Assembly (NCBI GenBank): GCA_002753225.1
Contig: PDZS01000005.1
Coordinates: 102,514 to 166,513 of the forward strand
DNA: 64,000 nt
Direction of reading: 5' to 3'
DNA from: Deltaproteobacteria bacterium YD0425bin51
GTDB lineage: Bacteria; Desulfobacterota; Desulfobacteria; Desulfobacterales; YD0425bin51
Both the position numbers and the translations under genes were made by a program. Below the pieces are notes generated by a model. The model made no database searches. It saw only the letters and a list, made by a program, of their open reading frames with translations, and was not told the origin of the DNA. Shown piece after piece: positions 26,685 to 36,377 of this stretch (position 1 is its first letter; the number at the start of each line of letters is the position of its first letter).

Positions 26685-28268
26685 ATGGAAAAGAGGGCAT
26701 TTATTTTTATCTTAGCAGTAAGCTTTTGTCTTGGAGTAATAAACGCTTATGCAGGAGACGATACAGACCTTTTTAATGAACTGGAAAAAGATGCAAAACC
26801 AAAAGAAGAAGTTAAAGAGAAAAAGGATGCAAAACCCCAAGGGGATGGAGATTTGTTTAACGAGCTAGAAACAGGCAGTTCTCCTTCTACATCCAAAGAA
26901 TCTTCTCCAAAAGATGATTTTGCTGATTTAGAACAAAGTGAAAAAAAGCCTCAGTTAGAACAAAAGCCCATTTCTAAAATTGTTAATCAAATCCCTAAAA
27001 ATTTTGAAGGTAACTTGAGGTTTAAGTACCTACATTATCTTCGCGATCCTGAAAAAAGAGAAGGAGCTGATTTAAGCAATGATTTCGGAAACGCTCTGTT
27101 GGAATACAAATCATGGACAGGCGGAGAAATATGGAAACTTAATATGTCAGGATGGGTAGAAGGTGGAACAGATAAAGGTGCTTATTCGGGCATAACACAT
27201 TGGATGCAGGATAGAGATAACAGGAGCAGGCATATAGAATTAAATGAGTTATATGCAACAATAAGCCAGAAAAGTTATGATGTTACATTTGGTAAAAAAA
27301 CTTTTACAAATGGTATGTGTACTCTTGTTTCGCCATCTGATCGTTTCAGACCTGGAGATGGTCATGATCCAATAGATCCTAAAGAATTTGGAATATGGCA
27401 GGCAAGAATAGATTATTATCTAAAGGAATCTACTATTACAGGCGCTATATTACCTGTTTATACCGTTCCTAAAACACCTCATGAAAGCTCAAGGTGGATA
27501 GGATCAGTAAATAGAAATGGTGTAATAGTTGCTGGTGACGCTGATTTTAAAGATGAAGATTCTGAAATTATAGATGAATATCCAATAATCAAAGCCTCAA
27601 ACGTTGGCTATTTTTCCAAAATAAAAACAACTTATAAAGGCTGGGATTTTGGAAGCTCTCTATATTCTGGACCTAATCCTTATTATGTTTTACAGGAAGA
27701 GATTAGAACTGAAGAGAAAAATGGCATTAAAGTTCAAAGAAAAGTCCGGACCAAAAAGACAGTAAGAGTAAATTTTATTTCTTTAGGTTTTTCTACAACA
27801 TATAAAAAATGGGAGTTTCATGGAGAAAGTCTTTATAATTACAGTGATCATGAGAGAGATGATGATTATATAACAACTGTTATGGGTTTTACTTATACAA
27901 TTGATGACTGGGCAAAATATTTGTTTATGGAGAGGATAGACGCAACAATTGAATATTCTATGGAATCTATAACAAATCATCAGAACGCTGATACTTATGT
28001 GAAGAGTTCTCAACAAACTAGAGCCGGTCGTAATGATCTATTAGCTAGAATTAAGTTTAAATATAATGAAGATTTAAATTTTGAATATGATTGTAATTGG
28101 GATAGAGTAGAAAATGGTTTATTTAATCATATGGAAGCTGAGTACCGAATCAAAGATGGATTAATGTGGAAAATATTGGGAGACGTTTTTAGCGGTCCTG
28201 AAAAATCAACTTATGGCAGATGGTATAAAAATGATCGCATAGAAACAACGATAGAGTATAAATTTTAG
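26685..28268 (+). CDS. outer-membrane beta-barrel protein
   Basis: A signal peptide (FIFILAVSFCLGVINAYA) leads to a charged, low-complexity region (residues about 25-100) holding two copies of a D-L-F-N-E-L-E motif. The rest is a strand-rich segment with alternating aromatic and polar residues (TGGEIWKLNMSGWVEGG, KWEFHGESLYNYSD) ending in TTIEYKF, a terminal aromatic typical of barrels. It resembles the DUF1302-like barrels that accompany LolA-like proteins. The likely role is an outer-membrane channel or lipid acceptor working with the preceding protein. Confidence 0.75.
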   Translation: MEKRAFIFILAVSFCLGVINAYAGDDTDLFNELEKDAKPKEEVKEKKDAKPQGDGDLFNELETGSSPSTSKESSPKDDFADLEQSEKKPQLEQKPISKIVNQIPKNFEGNLRFKYLHYLRDPEKREGADLSNDFGNALLEYKSWTGGEIWKLNMSGWVEGGTDKGAYSGITHWMQDRDNRSRHIELNELYATISQKSYDVTFGKKTFTNGMCTLVSPSDRFRPGDGHDPIDPKEFGIWQARIDYYLKESTITGAILPVYTVPKTPHESSRWIGSVNRNGVIVAGDADFKDEDSEIIDEYPIIKASNVGYFSKIKTTYKGWDFGSSLYSGPNPYYVLQEEIRTEEKNGIKVQRKVRTKKTVRVNFISLGFSTTYKKWEFHGESLYNYSDHERDDDYITTVMGFTYTIDDWAKYLFMERIDATIEYSMESITNHQNADTYVKSSQQTRAGRNDLLARIKFKYNEDLNFEYDCNWDRVENGLFNHMEAEYRIKDGLMWKILGDVFSGPEKSTYGRWYKNDRIETTIEYKF

Positions 28269-28276
28269 AGATTCAA

Positions 28277-28858
28277 TTGTTGCACGATCTTCATAAAAAG
28301 ATTGCATCTTTCAAACCTAAATATAAACATGACAGCGCCGCCTTAATTACTATAAGCGAAGCTATTATAGCATCGAAAGAGGGTAATTATGGGATTGGCG
28401 CTTGTCTAATCAATGAAATTACTGGGGAAATTATCCTTCGAGGACACAACCGTCTATTTAAACCATATTTTCGGAGCGATATGCATGCAGAAATGGATGT
28501 CTTAAACCAGTATGAAAATAAAAATAAAAATCAAAATTCAAAATCAGATGAATTAGTTTTATACACTTCTCTTGAACCTTGCCCCATGTGTCTTACAAGA
28601 ATCATTACCGCTGGAATTCAAAAGACATATTATCTATCAAAAGAACCATACAGCGGCATGGTTCATCTTTTAAATAACCTCCCTCCTATATGGCAGGAAA
28701 TTGCAAGCGGAAGAATATATGAAGAAGCCCAATGTTCAGAAGAATTAAAAGAAATGTCAAAAGAGGTCTTTCTGTTTTCATCAAAAATATTGGATGAAAG
28801 GTTAAGAAATGGAAATAATAAAAGATTATATCCCCGGGACAATAGGTCGAATATCTGA
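28277..28858 (+). CDS. cytidine/deoxycytidylate-type zinc deaminase
   Basis: The 193-residue protein has the zinc signature of the nucleoside deaminase superfamily: MHAEMDVLNQY (His and catalytic Glu) and SLEPCPMCLTRII (two Cys ligands). The superfamily deaminates cytosine, guanine, dCMP or tRNA adenosine. It lacks clear TadA hallmarks, so the substrate is unassigned. The start is TTG at 28277 (or the TTG three bases on), 8 nt after the barrel gene, with a weak ribosome site. The last 50 nt overlap the acetyltransferase gene, implying coupled expression. Confidence 0.8.
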   Translation: MLHDLHKKIASFKPKYKHDSAALITISEAIIASKEGNYGIGACLINEITGEIILRGHNRLFKPYFRSDMHAEMDVLNQYENKNKNQNSKSDELVLYTSLEPCPMCLTRIITAGIQKTYYLSKEPYSGMVHLLNNLPPIWQEIASGRIYEEAQCSEELKEMSKEVFLFSSKILDERLRNGNNKRLYPRDNRSNI

Positions 28859-29291
28859 ACTTCACAGCACATATTATTATAAAAATTGGGGATTTGGATC
28901 TTTTTTTGAAGCAAAAGTAGCATCAGAATTATCAGAATTCATAAAAAGATATGATATAGAGCGTGATGGGTTATGGCTTATATCCTCAAATGGAAACATT
29001 GAAGGTTCAATTGTTATAGATGGGATTCATGCTGAAGATAAAGGAGCGCATCTCAGGTGGTTCATTGTCTCTGATGGTATGAGGGGAAAAGGTTTGGGGA
29101 ACGAGCTTATTAGTTCTGCTGTCAGCTTTTGCAAAAATAAAGGATACAAAAGTATATATCTTTGGACATTTGAAGGGCTTCATGCTGCAAGACATTTATA
29201 TGATAAAAATGGGTTTAAACTTGTGGAACAGCATGTAGGCAAACAGTGGGGAAAAGATGTTAATGAGCAATGCTTTGTATTTCTTAATTGA
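28809..29291 (+). CDS. GNAT-family N-acetyltransferase
   Basis: A 160-residue protein with the GNAT acetyl-CoA motif: LRWFIVSDGMRGKGLGNELI carries the R/Q-x-x-G-x-G loop, followed by IYLWTFEGLHAARHLYDKNG (motif B). It resembles the acetyltransferase half of MarR-GNAT proteins. The substrate is unknown. AAAGG lies 7 nt before the ATG, inside the deaminase gene. The 50-nt overlap in another frame is unusually long for this otherwise standard operon. Confidence 0.82.
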   Translation: MEIIKDYIPGTIGRISELHSTYYYKNWGFGSFFEAKVASELSEFIKRYDIERDGLWLISSNGNIEGSIVIDGIHAEDKGAHLRWFIVSDGMRGKGLGNELISSAVSFCKNKGYKSIYLWTFEGLHAARHLYDKNGFKLVEQHVGKQWGKDVNEQCFVFLN

Positions 29292-29300
29292 GGAGGAAAA

Positions 29301-30533
29301 ATGATAATAAAGCAAACTATATGTTTATTTACTGTAATAATAATGGCAATAACAAATGCTTCTAGCGCTTTTAGTTCATCAATTCAGGAAGGAGTTATAA
29401 GTATTTCTAAACAAATTATTGCTGATATGCCAAGCAGTGAAAAACAGAAAATAGCTGTCATTGATTTTTTGGATATTAATGGACAATCAACAGAATTTGG
29501 GAAATTTTTATCTGAAGAATTAATAGCACAGTTATTCAATACTCAAAAATTTATAATCATAGAAAGAAGAATGCTAAACAAAGTAATTGAAGAGCATAAA
29601 TTATCAGTTAGCGGAATGCTGGATGAAAAAACTGTAAAGCAACTAGGTAAACTTTTAGGGATAGATGCCATTTGTTCTGGATCAATTACTGACCTTGGGA
29701 GTAGTTTAAAAATTAATGCAAGGCTTATCAGCACAGAAACTGGCTCAATATTTTCTACAGCTTCTACTCATTTAAAGAAAGATGATAGCATTAATAAGTT
29801 GCTTGGAAAATCTTCTGCTATATCTTCTGGAAATTCTAATAACCCTATTCTTAATATTGGGAAACTTGTTCTTTCATCAACCCAGATTGCTTTAGGATTA
29901 CTACAAGGGATTTCATCAATACCTTATTATCTTTCAACAAGCCTCTATAATATAAATAAAGGATTAATAGATGCTAATGCTAAACTTACACTTGACGATA
30001 CATATGAATCTGCATATGGGAAACGTATATCTGAAGTTCCAGAAAGCGGAGATACAGGAGAGGTATTTAGACGTATGAAGCATGCCACAAAATATTTTCA
30101 AAAAATTCTTAAAAAGTATGGAGAGCCAAATTATGACAAATATATTTTAACTAGTATAGATACCTTTACTGATAAAGGTTACACGCTTTTTGCTGTTATT
30201 TATCGTCCTATACAAGTAATTAAAGTGATAGATAAATATGATGCAAGAACTGTAAGGGAATTTTCAAGTGAAGATAGACTCTTTTATGAACCTTTTGAAA
30301 AAGACATGAATAACAAGCCCATAGATATGATTATTGATTGGGCTGGCCTTGAAAAGAAATATATGTCAACCCAAAAAGGGCAAGCAATACTGATGACTAT
30401 GGCAGCAAATTCAGTTTTAAATGGAAAAAAGAGCCCTGAATATTGGGATATAGAAAGAGAATGGATTGCTGGCAAATTCCTTGATATTGTTAATGAAAAG
30501 ATGGATAATGTCAGAAAAAAAATGGGATTATAA
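29301..30533 (+). CDS. exported FlgO/CsgG-like protein with an uncharacterised C-terminus
   Basis: A signal peptide (to about residue 27) is followed by a FlgO/CsgG-type domain (residues about 50-165): KIAVIDFLDINGQSTEFGKF, KFIIIERRMLNKVIEEH and GIDAICSGSITDLGSSLKI. This fold occurs in periplasmic or outer-membrane-associated proteins of flagella, curli and related assemblies. Residues about 175-410 match nothing I recognise and include a moderately hydrophobic stretch (LVLSSTQIALGLLQGISSI). GGAGG precedes the ATG. It lies 11 nt before the crotonase gene, so it may share the transcript that leads into the tubulin block. Confidence 0.75.
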   Translation: MIIKQTICLFTVIIMAITNASSAFSSSIQEGVISISKQIIADMPSSEKQKIAVIDFLDINGQSTEFGKFLSEELIAQLFNTQKFIIIERRMLNKVIEEHKLSVSGMLDEKTVKQLGKLLGIDAICSGSITDLGSSLKINARLISTETGSIFSTASTHLKKDDSINKLLGKSSAISSGNSNNPILNIGKLVLSSTQIALGLLQGISSIPYYLSTSLYNINKGLIDANAKLTLDDTYESAYGKRISEVPESGDTGEVFRRMKHATKYFQKILKKYGEPNYDKYILTSIDTFTDKGYTLFAVIYRPIQVIKVIDKYDARTVREFSSEDRLFYEPFEKDMNNKPIDMIIDWAGLEKKYMSTQKGQAILMTMAANSVLNGKKSPEYWDIEREWIAGKFLDIVNEKMDNVRKKMGL

Positions 30534-30544
30534 AGGAGAGATAA

Positions 30545-31333
30545 ATGAACGGGAATAAAATTACATTTGACATTCAAGGACACGTTGCTTTAATCGGTAT
30601 AAACAGACCTGAAAAACGTAATGCTTTTGAAATTGATATGTACGTTGAAATGGCAAAAGCTTTTGGTGAATTAAATAAGAATCCAGAACTAAGGTGCGGA
30701 TTATTATTCGCTGAAGGTGAACATTTTACAGGTGGACTTGATTTGGTTCAATGGGCAGCAATGTTTAGTGAAGGGAAATTCCCACCGCTTCCAGAAGGAG
30801 CTGTGGATCCATTTGGATTAGATGAAGATAATAGACTCTGTAAACCAATGGTAATGGCTTTGCAAGGGATATGCTATACAGTAGGATTTGAGCTTTTGCT
30901 TGCCTGTGACATTCGTGTTGCTGCTTCCAACATTCGTTTAAGTCAACTTGAAGTTAAAAGAGGTATTTATGCGGTTGGGGGAGCTACAGTACGATTGTTT
31001 CAAGAAATAGGGTGGGGAAATGCTATGAGATACTTGCTTACTGGAGATGAAATTAACGCTCAGGAAGCTTATAGGTTAGGACTTATACAGGAAATCACAG
31101 ATGTAGGAAAACAATTTGATAGAGCAATGGAAATTGCATCAAATATTTCTATACAAGCGCCACTCGCTGTTCAAGCAACTCTTTTATCTGCAAGAAGGGC
31201 AAAAATAAAAGGAGATAAAGCTGCTTTAGAGAGCTTGCTGGTCGATTTAATTCCAATAGTAAAAAGCGAGGATGCCAAAGAAGGAGTCATGTCATTTATT
31301 GAAAGAAGACCTGCAAATTTTAAGGGAAGGTAA
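30545..31333 (+). CDS. enoyl-CoA hydratase/isomerase (crotonase) family protein
   Basis: The 262-residue length is typical. INRPEKRNAF is the N-terminal signature. The oxyanion-hole segments are GEHFTGGLDLVQW and GICYTVGFELLLACD. Glutamates match both catalytic positions: GFE in the first helix and LEVKRGIYAVGGATVRL in place of PEIxxGxxPGAGGT. It should add water to, or isomerise, an enoyl-CoA ester. No other beta-oxidation gene is nearby, so its partner in this operon is unclear. AGGAG precedes the ATG. Confidence 0.88.
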   Translation: MNGNKITFDIQGHVALIGINRPEKRNAFEIDMYVEMAKAFGELNKNPELRCGLLFAEGEHFTGGLDLVQWAAMFSEGKFPPLPEGAVDPFGLDEDNRLCKPMVMALQGICYTVGFELLLACDIRVAASNIRLSQLEVKRGIYAVGGATVRLFQEIGWGNAMRYLLTGDEINAQEAYRLGLIQEITDVGKQFDRAMEIASNISIQAPLAVQATLLSARRAKIKGDKAALESLLVDLIPIVKSEDAKEGVMSFIERRPANFKGR

Positions 31334-31339
31334 TGTAAT

Positions 31340-33325
31340 ATGGCAAAAAAAACATGGAATAATCAAACTATTCGAGGAGTATTACAATCTGATGACGGAA
31401 TTATTATAGATGTCTTAGAATCAGATAGAAATAATATAATTTTTTATGCTTCTTTTAAGCTTTCTGAGCTTCTTATTGAAGAGCTTAAAAATAAGCCAGA
31501 ACATCTTATATTTAGTGAAAGATCAAGGATTGCAAGGTTAGGAGTTCAAGTAGTCTCTGAAAACCCCTATATAGAAGCCTTAAAAAATGACACTATTACG
31601 TTAAAGCTTACAGCTTCACCAGTTATTCCTGGCTATCCAGGATTAGATGTCTTAAAGGAGTTTTTCGTAGACGGACTTCCAATAGGGAGATTCGTATTTT
31701 GTGATCCTGAAGCACTTCTTACTTCGGATGAAGTGATTGAAGCAATTGAAAGTTCTGAGCTTAAACTTCCAGCTTCAACTAATATATCAAGCGATGGCAG
31801 TATTTTTATAGCCTCCCATAAAGTCGTTTATGAATTAAAAAAGAGTATAGATAGTGAAACACTAGGGAAAATTCTTCTTAAAGAAGACGGCCGAGAAATC
31901 TTAAACCGCTATCAAATTAGAAAGAAAGTAAAATCTGTAATAATCCCACCATCTGAAGGGGTTATAACTACATGCTCCATGTATTTAAACGATCATTATG
32001 TAGTTCTTCAAAGCGGAAATGAATCATCATTAGGCAGGCATCTTCCTGCTACAATACTTGATCCAATAAAAACCAGAGGAATAAGAATTTATTTGGAAAT
32101 TGTAAACAGAAGCAATTATCCAATAGTTAATCCTTTAATTTCTGCAAAAATCTATCGCGCCTCAAAAATTAAAGATAGCGTTACAAATAAAAAAACATCT
32201 CATTTTTCCTATAGTGATATGCGTATTTTTGAAAAAAAACTGAAAGCTGTTCCTCCTTCTACATGTTATTTTTTGGATAAACCTGGAGCTATGATTCAAG
32301 ATGGACAGGATTCTTCAAGAGGAATTGACTCTGCCCAGATATTTATGAACGGACCAGAAAAAGAGTGTCATGTTAATAAAGCAAAGTGCGCAGCTTGTAG
32401 AGAAGATTTTTCACGGAAAAGCTCATGTTCCCATATTTATTCAACTCATAAGATCAAAGAACAATTAGAAAATGATAAATCTTCTACACTGGTATTAAAA
32501 TACTTCCCAAATAGTTCTGAGCACCATGACATAATTGATATGGCATGTGATGGACGTATCCATTCTCTGTATTTTTTTGAACCATCTTGGGAATATGGTC
32601 CATTTTTATCCCAGATTGACCATACTAGGCTTGAAGACTACCATGCTTTTGGCTTGGATGTATATTGGGTCTCAAGCTTGAATAAATCCCTTATGGTTCA
32701 TACAATACGCGATAGAAAAGGATATTTTGTTATTCCAGATAGACTCGCTGATTTCCAAAAATCTATGCTGTTTGCTTTTTATGGATCAAATAAAGAGCTT
32801 TCAAAAGAAGGAGTAATCCGACTAGGAAAACTTATGGATGCTTTAATCAGTTTCTGGGGTAAAAATATTGGAATTGTAACAGGTGGTGGAAGCGGTGTTA
32901 TGGGACACGCCAACATACTGGCGAGAGAGAGAGGAATTCTATCCGGGGCAAATTTTTTGGATATAACAGACCAGACTATGACAACAGACGTTGATTTTTG
33001 TCAGGTATTTCAAAGTTCGTGCAGGCACAGCAGGCAAAAATGGTTTGAAATAACTTCATTTCCAATCTTTAATGTAGGAGGACTTGGCTCTCTTGAAGAA
33101 GTAGGCATTACTGTATGCAATATGAAATTATCAATATTAGAACCGGTCCCTATTATTCTTTTCGATACTGAAGGAGATGGAAGCTTTTGGAGTGGCATGG
33201 AAAAGCAGATTAAAGATATGGTAAAGCAAGAAAGAGCTCCAGCATGGATTATTGATAATCTTGTTATAACAAATAATCCTCAGGTGGTAATTGATGCTTA
33301 TCGCGAACGGTTACATTTATTTTAA
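31340..33325 (+). CDS. LOG-like Rossmann protein with a large unknown N-terminus and Cys/His cluster
   Basis: Residues about 475-655 resemble the LOG/'lysine decarboxylase-like' nucleotide-binding fold: VTGGGSGVMGHAN (about 513-525), SSCRHSRQKWFE in the position of the MHxRK motif, and VGGLGSLEEVG (579-589) for PGGxGTLEE. LOG enzymes cleave nucleoside monophosphates to base and ribose phosphate; the key arginine and glutamate seem present. Residues 1-330 are unrecognised. Between them, C343-H344, C350, C353, C363 and H365 look like a zinc site. At 661 residues it is about three times a normal LOG protein. It sits 6 nt after the crotonase gene and 61 nt before the tubulin-like gene. Confidence 0.68.
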   Translation: MAKKTWNNQTIRGVLQSDDGIIIDVLESDRNNIIFYASFKLSELLIEELKNKPEHLIFSERSRIARLGVQVVSENPYIEALKNDTITLKLTASPVIPGYPGLDVLKEFFVDGLPIGRFVFCDPEALLTSDEVIEAIESSELKLPASTNISSDGSIFIASHKVVYELKKSIDSETLGKILLKEDGREILNRYQIRKKVKSVIIPPSEGVITTCSMYLNDHYVVLQSGNESSLGRHLPATILDPIKTRGIRIYLEIVNRSNYPIVNPLISAKIYRASKIKDSVTNKKTSHFSYSDMRIFEKKLKAVPPSTCYFLDKPGAMIQDGQDSSRGIDSAQIFMNGPEKECHVNKAKCAACREDFSRKSSCSHIYSTHKIKEQLENDKSSTLVLKYFPNSSEHHDIIDMACDGRIHSLYFFEPSWEYGPFLSQIDHTRLEDYHAFGLDVYWVSSLNKSLMVHTIRDRKGYFVIPDRLADFQKSMLFAFYGSNKELSKEGVIRLGKLMDALISFWGKNIGIVTGGGSGVMGHANILARERGILSGANFLDITDQTMTTDVDFCQVFQSSCRHSRQKWFEITSFPIFNVGGLGSLEEVGITVCNMKLSILEPVPIILFDTEGDGSFWSGMEKQIKDMVKQERAPAWIIDNLVITNNPQVVIDAYRERLHLF

Positions 33326-33386
33326 AAAATGTAGATAAATGGGAATTCACACTTTAACATAATTTTTAACCTTATATGGTGAAACA

Positions 33387-36374
33387 ATGCTTACAAATCA
33401 TTTAATCGTTGGCCTTGGGGGAACAGGGGGAAAGATTATCCGAGCCATGAGGAAACGGATATATCAGGAATTTAGAAAAGAAAATCCGGAAAATATTTCT
33501 ATTGGCTATTTATATGTGGATTCTAGCCCTGAAATGATGGGGCTTGATGATCCTACATGGAAAATTTTAGGAACCAGCGTCCAATTAGGCAAAGCAAGCC
33601 AGCTTTTAATTAAAGGTAGCAATCTGAAGGATGTCATGGATAATATTGAGATGTATCCTGGAATTCGTCCTTGGATTGGTGATAGAAATGAATGGCAGGA
33701 TATATTCAACAGTATTATGGGTGACGCACTTGGAGGACAGAAAAGGCGCCTTGGAAGATTTCTTTTTGCAACAAATGTAGATAAATTTAATACTCAGCTT
33801 CAGGAACGGGCAAAGGCATTACAAGAAGCTGCTAAAATTTCAGATATAACATTTCATGTATGCTGTGGAGTTGCTGGAGGAACAGGGAGCGGTATACTTA
33901 TAGATACATTATGCCAGATTAGAAGCCTATATCCAGACCCCAGAAAATATCACATTCTAGCCTACACACTTCTTCCTGATACTCATCCTCCAAGAGGTTG
34001 GGACACAGGGAATTATCATGCAAACGGCTATGCTAATTTAATGGAGCTAAACGCTTTGAGCGTAGGGAAATACATGCCGTATGATGTTACGGGGAAGAAA
34101 CAGAGATTAAGTCTTTCTGACCCATTTAATGGATGCTATATCTTTACAAATGAAAATGAAAACGGAATGATAGTAGATGTTGGGAATGAACTGCCTGGTA
34201 TTGTCGCTGATTTTTTATATCAAAAAATAATGGACGGAAACAACTGGGATACATTAAGGCGCATGGAAAATGCTGAAAATGGTGATGGCAGCCCCGAAAC
34301 AGAGCCTGGCACAAAAATTCCTGCAAGGAGCAAGAGGTTTTTAACTTTTGGCATTAAGAGATTAGTTATTCCTGAAGAAGAAATATTGGAATATCTGACC
34401 TATGATTTTGCAAGTCAAGCATCTCTTCAGCTTTTGTATAATAACTGGCAGGAAGGGTTGGGATTTTTTAATGAATCTAAAAGTCAGGATTTCAATGAAT
34501 ATGTAAGGCAAAAAGAAGTTTTAGAACGCTGGAAAATAACAGATGATCATCTTTGTCTTTCCTATGGTATACTTTCAGAAGATATTAGTAACAAAAAATG
34601 GAAGTCTATTCAAAATGAATGGCAGGATGTAATGGTCAATTTTAAGCTAATTATTAGGGAATCTGATAAAAAAACATGGTTAGATGAGCTTGGAAAGGTA
34701 TGCGGGAAAAGATTTGTTGAAGATTTTAGAGGTGTTGGAGTTAAGATTTTTTATAATACAAAGTTAAAAGCAAAACGAGATATTGCAAAGGAATTAAGGA
34801 AAAAAATTGAGCTTGAGCTTTTTGATGAATTAAGAAACGGAGTAAAATCAATAAATGATATAACTCGACTTATTGATGCTATCATTTCCTATAATGCAGA
34901 AAGGTTAAATATCATTGATGACAAGATGATGAAGTTAAAAAATCAAGAGCAGGTAATTCAGGAAAAAGTAAATGCCAATTATAATGAATGGACTCGCGTA
35001 GGATTTATAAGGTCTGCTTTTGGCAAGCATGATAAAATATTTGATAGTCAGGCGATTTCCCTTTGCGACCTTTATATGGCTCGTACATGGATTGAAGCCT
35101 GGGCATTTGGAAAACCTCTTTTGTCAGAGTTTATATCAGAGATGACTGATTTGAAGTCAGAAGTGGATATGGCTGCAAAAACTTTAAAAGAGGCAATCGA
35201 AAAATTTGAAGACAGCCTTTCAGAACGTTGCAGCGATGAAGGAACGCTCAATATGAAAAAGCATATTATCCGCTTTTATCAGCCAAAGATGGTGAAAGAA
35301 ACTGGAGCAAAGCTTGCAAAAGATGATTCTGTACAAAAAAAACAAGCACATAGAGTTAGGGCTGCAATATCAGGAAAACTTGGAAACAATCCTTCTTTTA
35401 AAACATTTAATGAAAGGATAAGTACTTCTGTTTTTATAGATCTCTTAGAAAATGAGTGTGAAGAAGAAGTAAGAATTACCCATGATAATTACATACAAAA
35501 TCCTAAAGAAAAGCTTTTGGGAGTTAATATAATCGAAAAATTAAAAGAAGAATATAGAGGAGATCCTTTAGCGCTTCAAGCTTATGTTGCAGATTTAATT
35601 AAACATGCAGGAAATTACCTTTCTTTTTCAAGTATTGAAAAACAAAAAAGAGGACTTGGGCTTTCAAGCGCGCAATCTGCTGTATCAATGTTTACAGTAA
35701 TTTTGCCTAAAACACCGGAACATTCTGATTTCGTTTCTATTTTTAAAGATGCCATACAAAAAGGGCATCCAGGGGATAAGGAAATATTAGAGCTGCCTAA
35801 AAAGCCTAATGAAATAATACTTGTTAGTATAACAAACCTCTTTCCATTAAGATATTTGGGTATCTTACAATTTTTAAAAGAAAAATATGAACAACGAATA
35901 AACGGAAAAGATAGCTCAAGGGCTAAATTAGAGCTTCATACAGAAGGGGATGAATCTTTATTTCCTAATCTTTTTGTGCCTTCTTCAGGTGAAGTTATTA
36001 AAGAAGGTTTGCCATATTTTCTTATTGCAAAAAGCATGGGAATGATAATGGAGGGTAAAAATCAAACAACAGGTCTTTCTGAAGTAATTATGGTAAAAAA
36101 GGACGAATATGGTTTTGTTTCTCCTGTTTATCTTGGAAAGACAATTACTGATGTAGCTGATAATTTAGATATGGAAAAAGCTTATTTTCTTAAAAATGAA
36201 GTTGATACAAAGCTTAAATCAGGTGAATACCTTCATGTAGACAAACGTGAACCGATTCGAAAATTAATTGAGGCTGAACTTTTAAGCTTACTTAATACAT
36301 ATGGATTTGGAGATATATATAATAGGTTTCTTGAAGGTGCAAGGAAAGCAGCTATCATATTGAAAGGAGAATAA
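33387..36374 (+). CDS. tubulin-superfamily GTPase-like protein (Tubulin_2 type)
   Basis: The 995-residue protein starts with IVGLGGTGGKIIRAM (glycine loop, residues 7-21). It has the tubulin/FtsZ signature loop GVAGGTGSG at 161-169, followed by LAYTLLPDTHPP as in the Tubulin_2 family. The large region after about residue 400 is helical and charged, with no FtsZ-like equivalent. Such proteins are far longer than FtsZ (about 380). In bacteria and archaea, a related family has been proposed (Makarova and Koonin) to join VWA and OmpA-type proteins in membrane remodelling. I could not find a clear NxDxxD catalytic T7 loop, so polymer-driven GTP hydrolysis is uncertain. The next gene starts 3 nt later. 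Confidence 0.83.
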   Translation: MLTNHLIVGLGGTGGKIIRAMRKRIYQEFRKENPENISIGYLYVDSSPEMMGLDDPTWKILGTSVQLGKASQLLIKGSNLKDVMDNIEMYPGIRPWIGDRNEWQDIFNSIMGDALGGQKRRLGRFLFATNVDKFNTQLQERAKALQEAAKISDITFHVCCGVAGGTGSGILIDTLCQIRSLYPDPRKYHILAYTLLPDTHPPRGWDTGNYHANGYANLMELNALSVGKYMPYDVTGKKQRLSLSDPFNGCYIFTNENENGMIVDVGNELPGIVADFLYQKIMDGNNWDTLRRMENAENGDGSPETEPGTKIPARSKRFLTFGIKRLVIPEEEILEYLTYDFASQASLQLLYNNWQEGLGFFNESKSQDFNEYVRQKEVLERWKITDDHLCLSYGILSEDISNKKWKSIQNEWQDVMVNFKLIIRESDKKTWLDELGKVCGKRFVEDFRGVGVKIFYNTKLKAKRDIAKELRKKIELELFDELRNGVKSINDITRLIDAIISYNAERLNIIDDKMMKLKNQEQVIQEKVNANYNEWTRVGFIRSAFGKHDKIFDSQAISLCDLYMARTWIEAWAFGKPLLSEFISEMTDLKSEVDMAAKTLKEAIEKFEDSLSERCSDEGTLNMKKHIIRFYQPKMVKETGAKLAKDDSVQKKQAHRVRAAISGKLGNNPSFKTFNERISTSVFIDLLENECEEEVRITHDNYIQNPKEKLLGVNIIEKLKEEYRGDPLALQAYVADLIKHAGNYLSFSSIEKQKRGLGLSSAQSAVSMFTVILPKTPEHSDFVSIFKDAIQKGHPGDKEILELPKKPNEIILVSITNLFPLRYLGILQFLKEKYEQRINGKDSSRAKLELHTEGDESLFPNLFVPSSGEVIKEGLPYFLIAKSMGMIMEGKNQTTGLSEVIMVKKDEYGFVSPVYLGKTITDVADNLDMEKAYFLKNEVDTKLKSGEYLHVDKREPIRKLIEAELLSLLNTYGFGDIYNRFLEGARKAAIILKGE

Positions 36375-36377
36375 ATT

